Source: Magnaporthiopsis rhizophila
Taxonomy: Eukaryota > Ascomycota > Sordariomycetes > Magnaporthales > Magnaporthaceae
Direction of reading: 5' to 3'
DNA: 64,000 bases
NCBI GenBank assembly: GCA_003049465.1
Contig: PYSS01000054.1
Location: 184,239-248,238, forward strand
This document shows, piece by piece, positions 33,446 to 43,907 of this stretch. Position numbers and translations under genes: made by a program. Positions within the stretch are counted from its first letter, which is position 1, and each line of letters starts with the position of its first letter. Below the pieces are notes generated by a model. That model was not told the DNA's origin. It ran no database searches and was given only the letters and a program-made list of their open reading frames with translations.

Positions 33446-34803
33446 CTAATAAAATTCCTTTGGCGCCTGTCTTCCCTGCATGCCGTCCTCCGGGCTCGCA
33501 TCCGGGTACGAACCAAGCTCAATCTTCCGCGCGACGGTTATAACCTGAGACTGCCTGTGCGCCGGAACCGGCCGTTGCGGCGTCACCGGCGACACCAGCC
33601 CCGTCTCCTCGGCTTCCAAGTCGTGCTCGGCCGAGTTTCCTGTGGCGGTGGTGCTCACGTTGGGCTCGTCTTGCCAGTCGTTGAACCTCCCATCTTCCAG
33701 CTGGCGGAGCGGCAGTCTGGTGGGGCTAGCCAGGCACGAAAAGTGGCCGCATTTCGAGCGCTTGTTGTTGTTGGTGTTGTTGATGACCATGGGCGAGCTG
33801 GCAGCGCCCCGCGCGTTCAGGACGAGCCTCGATGACAGGATATCGATGCTGCGTAGCCAGAGGTCAGGGCTTGCTACTTGTGTGATGCGCTAGGCATTGG
33901 GAGACGAGCAGAGACGGAGACTGACTAGAGCATGACTGGAAACAGGCACTCAAGCGTGTAGATGAAGCGGTCTATCTGGCTGGCCGTGGTGGTGGCGGCC
34001 TCGAGCGCGGGCTGGAAAAAGTAGGTGACGGCGCGGCTGGTGCCGATCAGGGCCAGCGACGCGACCCTGAACTCGGTGCTGCGGACGAAGTGGCGGAACA
34101 CGCCGACGGTGGTGGCGCCGCCGCCGCCGCCGCGGCTGCCGGCGGCGAAGATGCGCAGCAGGAAGAAGGCGCTGAGGCACTCGAGCACGGCGATGCCGAC
34201 AAAGTAGCCGACGTGCAGGTGGTTGATGAACCGCAGCGTGTCCACGTCGGTCCGGTGCGCGTGCGGTCCCGGGCCCGACGTGAAGATGCTCACGTGGGCG
34301 CCCAGAATCAGGAACCGCGCTACGGCCACGGTGCTCATGACGGTCCAGAAGAGCGCCATGAACAGCGACCGCGCCCGGCCCGTCAGCACGCGCGTCAGCA
34401 TCACGTAGCTGTACATGGACATGCCGGCCTCCTGCAGCTGCGGGGGAGGGGACGAGTCGTGTTAGTCGCGGGGCCTGGACGCGGGGGCGGAAACCCTTTT
34501 AGAGTGTCGGGGAAGCGGGGGAGGGAAAAAGCTTGCCAGCCACATCACATCCGCCAGACCTGCGGCTACAGCGGCTGGGACGGGGTCGTAGGTGTGGTAG
34601 TAGGCGGCATAGCAGAGCCCGTTGGCAACGGCACCCGCCGCCGAAACCAAGATGGGCACCAGCGTGGCCGGCGAGATGCTTGTGATGCTGACAATCACCA
34701 GGCCAAAGAGCACGTTGGTCAGCCCGATGGTGCTGAGGATGGCCCAGCTCAGCTCGTAGTAGGTCTGTATTATCGGCTCGGAACTCATGATGCCAGGCTC
34801 CAT
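33446..34803 (-). CDS. Seven-helix integral membrane protein (DUF7702-like)
   Basis: A three-exon model (34803-34549, 34437-33926, 33848-33446) gives 389 aa. Intron 2 is secure in phase (VMLY followed by IDILSSRLVL). The donor of intron 1 is tentative: gtgatg at 34548 was chosen because it joins GLAD to LQEAGMSMYSYVML in frame. Hydrophobic helices run from the N-terminus (GLTNVLFGLVIVSI) to FIYTLECLFPVML. Conserved-looking features are RFINHLHVGYFVGIAVLE and FFLLRIFA. The 120-residue tail is hydrophilic with an Asn run. This type of fungal seven-TM protein has no established function. A second start at 34788 is possible. Confidence 0.7.
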
Positions 34804-35796
34804 GTCGGACCGTCCCTGCCCTTGGGGCGGTTTTCCTCGGGGGAGGTCAGGCGGTCGGCGAAAGGAGGAGCGATCTCGAGCGCTTGGGTAAAACAGGTGG
34901 AGAGAGAGCGGCACGGGCTGATGGCAAAGACGGAGCTTTAAGTCTCGTCCCGTCCAACTGCGACTATTCCCTAACAGGGAAAAGGCCGCACCGTCGGCTG
35001 CATAACAGCGTCGCTATCTGGCGCATGCCCAGGCGGCGAGTCAAAACAGGACGCCGGATAGTCAGGCGTTTGAGCGCGGCCTGGGATAAGCATGCGGGCC
35101 CTCTCCGGGGCTTTTAGCTGCAGCCCTTAGTGGCGCCAGATAGATTGGCCTAAACCGTCCCAAGTCGGGCATTTTTAGTCCTCAACAGCCACGGCGGCTG
35201 GACAAGGTTCGCCAAGCCCCTCGAGTCCGGATGACGCCCACTGCCGGGGCTATTCCCGTTGCGGCCTCGCCGGTGGTTCCGGAAGCCAGTCGGGAAGATG
35301 CGGCCACCGGTCGACCGATCCGATGCTACCGCAAGCCGTCGATCTGCGATCGCCCTCCCATCTTCCATCACAGGGGGATTCCTTGCCTGGGGCAAAGGTT
35401 CATTTGCGCAAGCTGGCCTTATGCATGATCTGCTAGTTGCATGCGTGGCCGTCAGCTTGGCCCAGAAGCCATGTTGCTTCCATCGCATGCGCTTTCCTGT
35501 TTCTTTTCCCTTCATACCTGTTTCCCTTCCTGCCCCTCAGCGGCTCGTTTGACGGATCCGGCGGCTGCGGCAGCCCACCCACGGCTCGGCCCGTTCGGAA
35601 TTGATGACGCGGTAATATCCCTGCCACCCTGGTGCCTCCTGTTTTCCAGCCCTACACGCACGAACACGCTGAACTAGGCGCCAAGTCGAAGGCCACTCTA
35701 TCTCGTAACGCAATGTATCAGGATTGATAGTACAGAATGGAGTACAATTCTATTAGTGTTGTACAATGGACCGGTTCCTAATGCCTGACTCTTTTT
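34804..35796. other. Intergenic region
   Basis: About 1 kb upstream of the DUF7702-like gene and downstream of the sulfide:quinone oxidoreductase gene. No gene is supported. Confidence 0.4.
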
Positions 35797-37158
35797 CTAT
35801 GCGCTCCTCCATCCGTTGGGCCCTCCCCACGTCCCCTTGACCATGGAATTGTAATAAACCCATGGGAAAAAGTCCTTCTTCAGATAGTAGAAAGCACGCC
35901 TCGGCACCGCCTGGTCGCCCAGTATAGAGCTAAACGTCTCCTTGGGCACGCCCGCGTACTTGAACTCGGCCAGCATGACCTTGCCGTACCCGGTGACGAG
36001 CGGACACGACGTGTAGCCGTCGTAGGTCGACTGCGGCTCTTTCCCATCCATGGCCAGGAGCATGTTCTTGACCATGACGGGCGACTCGGCCGTGACGGCG
36101 GCGGCGGTTTTTGAGGTCGGCAGGCTGGAGGCGTCGCCGATGGACCAGACGTTGGGGTACTTTTTGTGGCGCGTGGTGGCGTCGTCGACGTCGACGTAGC
36201 CGGCGTCGTTGGCCAGAGGGCTGTTCTTGACAAAGGCGTGTGGGCCCATCTTGGGCACGGCGTGCAGCAGGTCGAACTTGCGCGTCACCTTGTCGGCGGA
36301 ACCGGCGACGGCAAAGGTGGCGATGGTGCCGTTGACCTCGACCAGGTCGTGCTGGAACAGGCCCTCGACGCCGCGCTCGACGCGCAGCTTCTCAAGCGCG
36401 GCGCCGTACTTGGGCACGCCGAACATGGACGGCAGGGCGGTGGCGAAGGCGACACTGATGGGCGACGAGGCCGGGTCGGCCGTGTTGTACAGTCCCGCGC
36501 GCTTCCAGTGGTCGAGGGCCAGCCACATGACCTTTTGCGGGGCGCCGGCGCACTTGATGACGCTGGCGGGCTGGGTGAAGATGGCGGCGCCTTTGGTGAG
36601 CGCCTGTATGGAGGGGAAGACCTTGCCGACCGTGTCGTAGCCGTAGATGGAGGATACGGGCAGCGAGTCGTCGGCCAGGGCGTCGGGCAGGCCCTTGATG
36701 CTGGCGTAGTCGATCTTGATGCCGGGTGCCACGACGAGGTGTTCGTATAATAGCCTGTCGCCGTTGGCGAGGGTGACCGAGTTGGAGTCGGGACTGAAGG
36801 AGCCGACGGCCTCGTTGTAGTACTTGAGCTTGTGGTTGACCAGGTTCTTCAGCGGCCTGCGCAGCTCCTCCTTGGTCTTGAGCCCGCCGCCGACCAGCGT
36901 CCAGCCGGGCTGGTAGTGATGGAACTCGGCGGGGTCGATGATGGCGATGTCGTCCTGGGCGAACCTGCCGGTTAGGAGCAGCTGGTGGCTTGCACACATG
37001 CCGGCGGTGCCGCCGCCAACGACGACGACCTTGTGGGCGCGGGTTGCCGAGGCCACGGGGACGACGGTTGCCATGCCGCGCATCGCCCAGCTTTTGGGTC
37101 CAGCAGTCCGGACCCAGCTGGCCGTGCGGGCAGCGGAAAAGGCCGAGGGAGGAAGCAT
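35797..37158 (-). CDS. Mitochondrial sulfide:quinone oxidoreductase
   Basis: A single exon of 453 aa from ATG 37158. The N-terminus is basic and Ala/Ser-rich without acidic residues (RTASWVRTAGPKSW), a typical matrix targeting peptide. The FAD dinucleotide-binding motif KVVVVGGGTAGMCASHQL follows, then HHYQPGWTLVGGGL, which is characteristic of HMT2/SQOR proteins. The redox Cys region SVIKCAGAPQKVMWL and the second FAD motif NVWSIGDASSLPTSKTAAAV are present. It oxidises sulfide and passes electrons to ubiquinone, serving in sulfide detoxification. Neighbours give no pathway link. A telobox-like motif lies in the 5' flank. Confidence 0.92.
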   Translation of the reverse strand: MLPPSAFSAARTASWVRTAGPKSWAMRGMATVVPVASATRAHKVVVVGGGTAGMCASHQLLLTGRFAQDDIAIIDPAEFHHYQPGWTLVGGGLKTKEELRRPLKNLVNHKLKYYNEAVGSFSPDSNSVTLANGDRLLYEHLVVAPGIKIDYASIKGLPDALADDSLPVSSIYGYDTVGKVFPSIQALTKGAAIFTQPASVIKCAGAPQKVMWLALDHWKRAGLYNTADPASSPISVAFATALPSMFGVPKYGAALEKLRVERGVEGLFQHDLVEVNGTIATFAVAGSADKVTRKFDLLHAVPKMGPHAFVKNSPLANDAGYVDVDDATTRHKKYPNVWSIGDASSLPTSKTAAAVTAESPVMVKNMLLAMDGKEPQSTYDGYTSCPLVTGYGKVMLAEFKYAGVPKETFSSILGDQAVPRRAFYYLKKDFFPWVYYNSMVKGTWGGPNGWRSA

Positions 37159-37832
37159 TGTGAGCTAGATTGGAGGATGCTGGAGGTGACAGTTTGGAGA
37201 GGCATCTCGATCCAGCTGACGGTTTCCTTTTTGGAATTTTGTAAGGCGGCGGCAGTCGGTCCTCGGGCCGCCCACCCCTGGAGCCGGGTGTGAAAAACGC
37301 CTCAAAATGCCTTAAAATGACGTTTATGGGCCTTGGCTCTGACTCAGCCCAAAAAATAGCCTTCCCGACTTCCGTGTCTCGTGGCGGCTCAGCATGGCTT
37401 TCCGGCAGAGCATTCGCTAGAAAAAAAGAACAGCAAAAGGAAGGTGAAGTAGGTGAAAGGAAGGGAATAGGAAAGAGAGACAGACAAAAGGAAGGAGAAG
37501 GAAGCCAAAGAAATCCTAACCCTAACCCTTTCTCAACAAATCTGCCAAATGGGAAAACCTCGCCCCGACGCTCCTGTCGCGCACATTCTCCCTCGGTAGC
37601 CGCTTCCTCACAGCAGAGGCGATTTAGGGCTGCTTCCTGCTTTGACAATTACCACCAGCCGCTAATTTACATCAAACGTCATGGGAAACCTTAGAAGCCC
37701 ACCCGGCGACGCGACTCGTTCCGCCGACTGTGGCTGACATGTCCCCAACCGGAGATAGCTTGACCAGTCCATACAGCTGTGCTGCAAAAGCGGTTCCTAT
37801 CTCGCTTGCATGCAATTGGCACAAACCAGACC
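37159..37832. promoter_or_regulatory. Divergent intergenic region with telobox-like motif
   Basis: 674 bp between the SQOR gene and the AIG2-like remnant. CCTAACCCTAACCCT at 37515-37529 is two and a half telomeric repeats, flanked by purine-rich DNA (37440-37510). Telobox elements occur in some fungal and plant promoters; a scar of telomere repair is the alternative. Confidence 0.5.
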
Positions 37833-38877
37833 ATGGATCCAAGTCTCCTGGAAGCCTGCGAGGCGCTTGCAGTAAACGTCCTGGACGACGAAACAAACAT
37901 CTCCGACGATATCGTCCAATGGCAGCGACTCTTCAACCTCGCCTATGCCGACGCCCGTGCCGCCATCCAGGATTGGTGGTCTGACCTGGGCCGCACCACC
38001 ATGTCATCTGAATCATGGGAGTCCCTGCAGCACCTGTGGCCGGGGCACAGCAGGGAGTCGTACGAGTATGCCATGGCAACCGGCAAGCTGAAAGCCAGTG
38101 CCGCTCGACCGAACACGAGCACGTCCGGCGACGCGGAGGGTAGATATTTGCTCCGCCTCGAGCCCGGCTTTCTCGACGCGCGGAAAATCCAGGAAATCTG
38201 CTGACTGGATAACGCTCCTGTGCTATTCTCGTCGCGATGAAACGAGCACCGAGTTCTGCATCGTGGACGCGCGGTGCAAGGCTATGCTCCTCCGCCACGT
38301 CGGCTCTCGTCCGCTGCTGTTCATCCGCCACTCGGAGGCCGAGAAGTTATTGCTGTCGGTTTGTCGCTACCGCACGCTTGGTGTGCCCGACTGCACCATG
38401 CCGCAGCTCAGGCTGCCCGACGACAACGACTCCGAGGACGACGACCTGCCGCGGCGGCCGGCGCAGGACGAGTACCCCGTGTGGTCTTTTTCAATGGGAA
38501 GTTGGCGATGCCAGAGGTCCTGGGCCGCGTCTTGCACCTCCGGCCGGACGGCGATGGTGACCGCGTGGGCGGCCGAGACTTGCACCCCGCAGAGGTCGAA
38601 GGCGGGAAGCTCGCTACGTGGGGTGGCGGCAAGTACAACGCTTTGTTCCCACGCTGGGGAGCCCGACACCAAGGTTGCTGGCGCGGCTTATCTGGTGAAG
38701 AGCCAGGAGGAGGAGGCCGCGCTCAGGGCGTACGAGACGGACGAGTATGCTGTGACGCGGTGTCGGATCCGGTTTTTGGTGGGTGACGGCGTCTCGACAT
38801 CGGCTTCTGTCGTGCCCGGGCTGACGTTTCTGTTCGCGGCGTGGTGGACTAGACGAGAGGGTATCCCGCCGGGCTGA
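37833..38877 (+). pseudogene. AIG2/gamma-glutamylcyclotransferase-like gene with three frame breaks
   Basis: Family-like sequence is spread over two frames. An N-terminal block from ATG 37833 ends with LRLEPGFLDARKIQEIC and TGA at 38202-38204. The continuation is in the next frame (DWITLLCYSRRDETSTEFCI to DEYPVW). It then returns to the first frame at a T run at 38487-38491 (FFNGKLAMPEVLGRVL to WGGGKYNAL) and switches again near 38641-38660 (VAGAAYLVKSQEEEAALRAY). GGCT-like proteins use the GKL and YLV/RAYE elements seen here. No GT..AG intron repairs these breaks. Either the gene is dead or the assembly has indels; the second and third breaks cancel each other. Confidence 0.65.
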
Positions 38878-39033
38878 TGGAACCATATCGATACTTATAT
38901 ACTCAATGCCTAACCTATGTACTCGATGCCTATGTACAATTTTCTCGCGGATTCTACAGCCTGAGGATCCCGACACATCTGTCAATGCTTCCTAGCAGAT
39001 TACCGTGCATACGCGTCCGTGACAATCGAGACC

Positions 39034-39817
39034 TCAGCCACCGCGCACGGCCTTGATGGCCTGAATCAGCTTGGGCCCGACCTGCTTGGCAATGAATTCA
39101 TCTCCCTGGCTGTTGGGGTGCACGCCATCGCCCTGCAGCATGGCGTTGGTATAGCCCGCGGCGCGGGAGCAGTCCGCCACCGTGATGGGCGACGCCGCCG
39201 TGCTGTGCTGCGACGCCCAGTTCGGGATGGCGGTGTTGACCGCCTCGATGGTGGCGTCGCTCCAGCGCGTGGGGATCATCTTGTCGATCTGGGAGACGAC
39301 ACATTCCAGATCAGAATGCATGTCACGCTATTCGCAAGGGAGGGGTAAGGACACAAGGGCAGAGACGTACAATAAAATTGACCTTAGGGTTCGCGGCCCG
39401 CGCCGCGTTAAGAATGGCCGTGTAGGAATCGAGGATGGCTTGCGCATTGCGCTTGCCGATGTTGACGTCGTTGGTGCCCAGCATAAACTGCAGCACGTCG
39501 GGCTTGGACGTCCGTACCCAACCGGCGATGTTGTTGCGCGCAATGTCATAGGCCTGGAAGCCCGAATGGCCCTCGTGGTGGCGGTCAAATCCGGACGGCA
39601 TGGCGCCACAACTGGACGGGATGTCGGTCTGGCTGCCGACGAACTCGATGCTGCTGGTGAGCCCGGCCGAGGCGAGCTGGCTCCAGACCTTGGGCCGCCA
39701 GCACGTGATTTGCGTGATGGAGTCGCCGAGCAGCATCACTTTGACCTTGCTCTGTGCGGACGCGGTGGTTGCCAAGAGGCCGAGGGCCAAGGTGGCGAGC
39801 GGGAAGATCTGCATCAT
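39034..39817 (-). CDS. Secreted carbohydrate esterase, SGNH/CE3 type
   Basis: Two exons, 39817-39371 and 39288-39034 (intron 82 nt, phase 0), give 233 aa. The signal peptide ends near ATTASAQ. SGNH blocks are visible: block I VMLLGDSITQ (nucleophile Ser), EFVGSQTDIPSSCG and HHEGHSGFQAYDI, block III MLGTNDVN, and block V GDGVHPNSQGDE with catalytic Asp/His. This pattern fits CE3 acetyl-xylan esterases, which deacetylate hemicellulose outside the cell. The length matches a single-domain family member. The ATG at 39817 is adjacent to another ATG one codon later (39814). Confidence 0.88.
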
Positions 39818-40258
39818 GAACTGTGAGTGGCAGGCGGGAATCCGGGGGATATCTGTGTGTGATTATTAGACAGCGGGCGGGAACGAGAGAAGGGATGTCC
39901 CCGTCGCAAGTCTACGACATGAGCAAGCCATTGGCCTTTTATTAGTTGAGTAGTGTTCCGCTGGGCACATTGGGGTTTGGGAGGTATCGGACGGCTGTTT
40001 ATCCTCCGGACACTCTCGATCCGGAAGTGGTTCCTACCGTCGCATTGGTATGGGCCGGACGGAAGACGGGGGCCGTGGACGCAATGGCTGGCTTCATTTA
40101 CCCCAGGTCGCTTTTGCCGGTGATGCGGGGAAGCGCCTTATTGGCGGGGAAACAAGTTTGCAAAATCCGTAGAGCGGCATCGTAAAGAAGGGGGCACATT
40201 GTATAACAAGTCTCTTTTTCTTTTCATTTTCCTCAGAGCCTCTGCGCGTCAGCCCTAC
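39818..40258. other. Intergenic region
   Basis: 441 bp; 5' flank of the CE3 gene and 3' flank of the DUF5695-like gene. No gene is supported. Confidence 0.4.
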
Positions 40259-43143
40259 CTAGGCTAGCTGCACCGTGACCTTTGGTGAGGACATGGGAAT
40301 ACTCCACCCGCCACGGGCCTGCTGAATGCCCGACGCTACAACCTTGACCCCACGGGCGCCAGGGGCAGTGGCTTCAACCCAGAGGATAACAGACGCGGCC
40401 ACTGGCCCGCCTTCATGCTGCGCGAGCGTCACCGACAAAGCCCCTGAGCCATTGAAGTGAAGCTCGTCGATGATGCCAGAGTCAATGCTCAGAAGCGCTC
40501 CCAGCGGTCCCACGAAAACCCTCCGCCGGACTGCATCTGTGGTCCTGACGCTGACGCCGCCGCCTGCCGCATCCTGCCGCAGCAGCTCGCCTCCAAAGAC
40601 CACGAGCCCGAGTTCGGAGTCCTCGGCAACGTAGGTGCCGGAGCCGAGAGCGAGACCCGCGAAGCCTGGGCCGTAGTCGCCGCTTCTGCCGTCCCATTTC
40701 AGCGCGTCAGGGAAAGAGTGGAACGAGGCGGCGGCGAATCCGTCCTGGTGGATGTTGGAGAGCGGGCCCGTGGTTCCACCGTATCCTGCTCGGAGGAGGT
40801 ACGTGTCCGAGGGTGACGAGCGGAATGCAGAGAGGAGCACGAGCGCGTTTAGCCCGGAGCCGTAGTGGTGGATTTGACGCTCGATGCGGCCCAGCATGCT
40901 GCCACCGTAGCTGCGTGGTAGGGGTGGGATATGTGTTAGAAACGGACAATGTTCTCATGTGCCCGAACGGCCTTTACAATGACGAGGAGCACCTACAAGT
41001 TGTCCCAGTAGCGGCGGGCATTGCCGTTCCATCCCCAGTGCGGGACGGTCGGCGCGTACCCCAAGACGCTGTTGACTGACTTTGTTGCCGTCTTGTCGTA
41101 GCCAAAATACCTGTAGGCGCTAGTTAGTCGGGCCAGGCATGCCTGCGGCAACAACTACAAAGCTTGATCGAGTGGAAAGAGACAGACGGACGGCACCTAC
41201 TTGGTCCAATAGTACACGCCCTCCTGACCCGTCGAGTCCCAGGCCATTTCACTGCCGAATGGCACCTCCTCTGCGTCCCACCGAGCCGCCCGAGAGCGCA
41301 TTGCGGCAGAGAATGCGTCGGCTTGTGCCGTGCGGCCTTCACGGTCAAGGTCGGCCAGGATCTCCCCAAAGACGGTCTCGCCCATGAGGCCGACCCTGTT
41401 GTACCCGACATCGTTCTCCATAGCCCTCATGACAGTCCCGTGTGCCTGGTTGAGATACCACTCCCAGGTGTGGCTTTTTGTCAGGCCGGGATATGCCCGC
41501 GCCACTCGGTAGAGGGACCAGTAGGCGGCGGCGACGTGGACGTAGTTGTACGCGCGGTCGATGGCGGACGCCGCAGCCCGGTTCCACGATGTCCAGCTTG
41601 TCCAGTCGAGGGTTTTGCTGTAAGGATAGCTCGGCAGAACAGCGGGATCGTAGAAGAAGAGGCTCTTGCGCACGGCGAGGTCCGTGGTTTGGAGCTTCGG
41701 ACGGAGCACGCCGTCCACAAACGTCTCGAGCTTGGCCACCTCGTCGGCGTTTGGCTGGATGGCCTGCTTCATAAAGGCAGCAAGGAAGGACCCGGCGCCT
41801 CCCTCGTCGCTGAGCCCAGCCACCCACACGCGGGAGTCTTGGGTCACGATGGATCCCGTTTCGTGGTCGTACGTCATAACTGATGGAGAGCGTCCAAAGG
41901 GATCGGAGGAGTCGTTGAACCACTGCTTCGTCGTGAGGAATCGGCCGAGATCTGCCACGGCCTCGGTCGAGGACTTGGTGATGTAGTAGTGGATCGTCTG
42001 GAGCTTGCCGTCTGCGTACTGGACGCTGAGGCGCGCGCGACCCCACGCCCTTGAAGCCGGCGTGACAGTGTAGTACTTTCGATCCCCAGATTGGGACACC
42101 TGAAGGGCGGAAGCCGGCTCCGAGCTGATCGACTTCACTTCGGATGCTGACTGTAGGAATAGTTGGGCGGCCACACCCCTCGGGACGATGTAGCCAGGCA
42201 CGCCGACAGCTGTGGGAGTGCCTGTGCTGCGGATGGTGGCATCGAGATCGCGCACGCCTCCCTTGGCGACGGAGAAACGGACTCCGAACTGCAGCGACTC
42301 GCCCGGCTTCAGCGTCCTGGAGGATGTAGGGTTCCATTGCGTCTGGCCGCTCCACTCGGTCTCGGCCCATGCCTTGCTCAGCACCTGCCACTCATAGAAC
42401 CCTTCGAACGTCTGGCTGCCGTAGCCGGTGTCCTCGTACCAGCCCTCCTGGAGGTTGCGGTACGCCTCCATCGGGGTGTCGCCGAGGGGCGTCACGACGA
42501 GGGCGGCGCCGGTGCCGCGGATGGGGGAGACGCGGATGTGGCCGGCGTGCATGCCGATGTATGGGTCAGAAAGCGAGCAGAGGCGTTGCATTTCTGCGGC
42601 GTTGCGGCGCGTGAAGATGCTGTTGAACTCGGCCGGAAAGCCAAGGCTGCCCAGCTCGACGGCATCTGGGCCCGAGTTCTGAATAGTGAAGCGTAGGCCA
42701 AGATCTCCTGACACGTCCAGCCACTCGCGCGTGATGTTTAGGGGGCCCGCACTGCCGCCCAGGGTCGGACCGAGACGGGACGAGGACAGCACGCCTGGAG
42801 ACTGCGGGGCCACGGCAGAGACCGTCTGACGAGCAGCGGAGGAGTCGCCCGATATCCACCTTGCGTTGCCGGGCCGTCGGTAGCGGAATGTGATGTCACC
42901 CCAGTGGTACTGGAGGTTGCGGGCGCGCCGTGGCAAATAATCGAAGGGCAGGAAGTCAAAGGCATCGCCGGCTGGCTTGAGCGAGGCCAGCACTTGGGCA
43001 TCACGCACCAGCCGGAGGTTGAAGTTGGCCGTAGTCAGGTTGACATAGCCGTTGCGGAGCCCCAAGGCGTCCGTGCCCTGGCCGGCGACGCCTGTGAGAA
43101 CGAGGCCCAAAAGCAGCAGGAAGGCCTTGGATATCGACCTCAT
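40259..43143 (-). CDS. Large secreted protein, DUF5695-like putative glycoside hydrolase
   Basis: Three exons (43143-41201, 41110-40997, 40910-40259; phases 2 and 2) give 902 aa. A signal peptide (AFLLLLGLVLTGVAG) precedes a beta-rich N-terminal region (NFNLRLVRDAQVLASLKP, WGDITFRYRR). The middle to C-terminal part has aromatic and helical segments typical of an alpha/alpha toroid: YNYVHVAAAYWSLYRVARAY, HTWEWYLNQAHGTVMRAM, RVGLMGETVFGEIL and TVPHWGWNGNARRYWDN. It ends in a beta domain. I associate it with DUF5695 from memory of family appearance; substrate and mechanism are unknown. Together with the CE3 and AA11 genes it suggests extracellular polysaccharide processing. Confidence 0.75.
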
Positions 43144-43907
43144 TTTGTTTTGCCGCGATGAGACAGAAACCATCGGGCCGGGACCCGGAGACTGGCGTGA
43201 GACAGCCAGCAGGGCGCAGGCATTCTTAAGTATCTCCCGGCGTTTGCCGGCGTGCTTGGCGAGGCGGGAATGCGAGAGGGCGCGATGCTGAGATTCGAGC
43301 GGCTTCTGACTTGAGTGGGCATTGGCGCGGGGGAGGGAGATGACAATACAACCCTGGGGGTCAATTTTGCTAATGGTCGGGACATTGACGAGCGAGGCTC
43401 GGGACAAGGGCGATAGTGGACAATCGCGGTACCAAAGTCGGCTGCGCTCTGGGTCCACGTGGTAGTGTGGAGAGCGTGTGGGGCTGCGAGGAGACAGTGG
43501 CGCCAGCCTGGGGGTCGTGTTTCTTTCTGCTGCCTCTGTTCTAACCAGCCCTCAGTCGACCGTGCGCGTGATAGCCGCGATGGAGAGCTGCGAAATCACT
43601 CCCATCTCCCCAGATGCCCGTCCTACTGGTACTACTAGGGCAGCCACTCGTCTGCATTCGGTCCGCCCCGAACGGCAGTTTTGGGTCACGGGGAGGTCCT
43701 CCTCGTCCTGCTGCTGCCATTGGCACAAATGGAAAAAGGCTTGGCGCGATATGGCTAGGCGGCCACGGCACGACCAAAAGAGGTTATGGAAGCCTGCAAC
43801 GACGCTAGCTCAAATGCAGCAGGAGCTGGCGCAGATAGACCTTGTGGGGAAACCCAGGGGCGCCAGGAGGTGCCCTTTAAATCGTTCGCGGGGCACGATC
43901 CGCGACA
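43144..43907. other. Divergent intergenic region
   Basis: 764 bp between the DUF5695-like gene (minus) and the Zn2Cys6 gene (plus). Open frames here have no motif and overlap the Zn2Cys6 start in other frames. Confidence 0.4.

Noticed and set aside
34090..34941. 283-codon plus-strand frame
   Set aside because: Antisense to the seven-helix membrane protein and built from its GC-rich codons.
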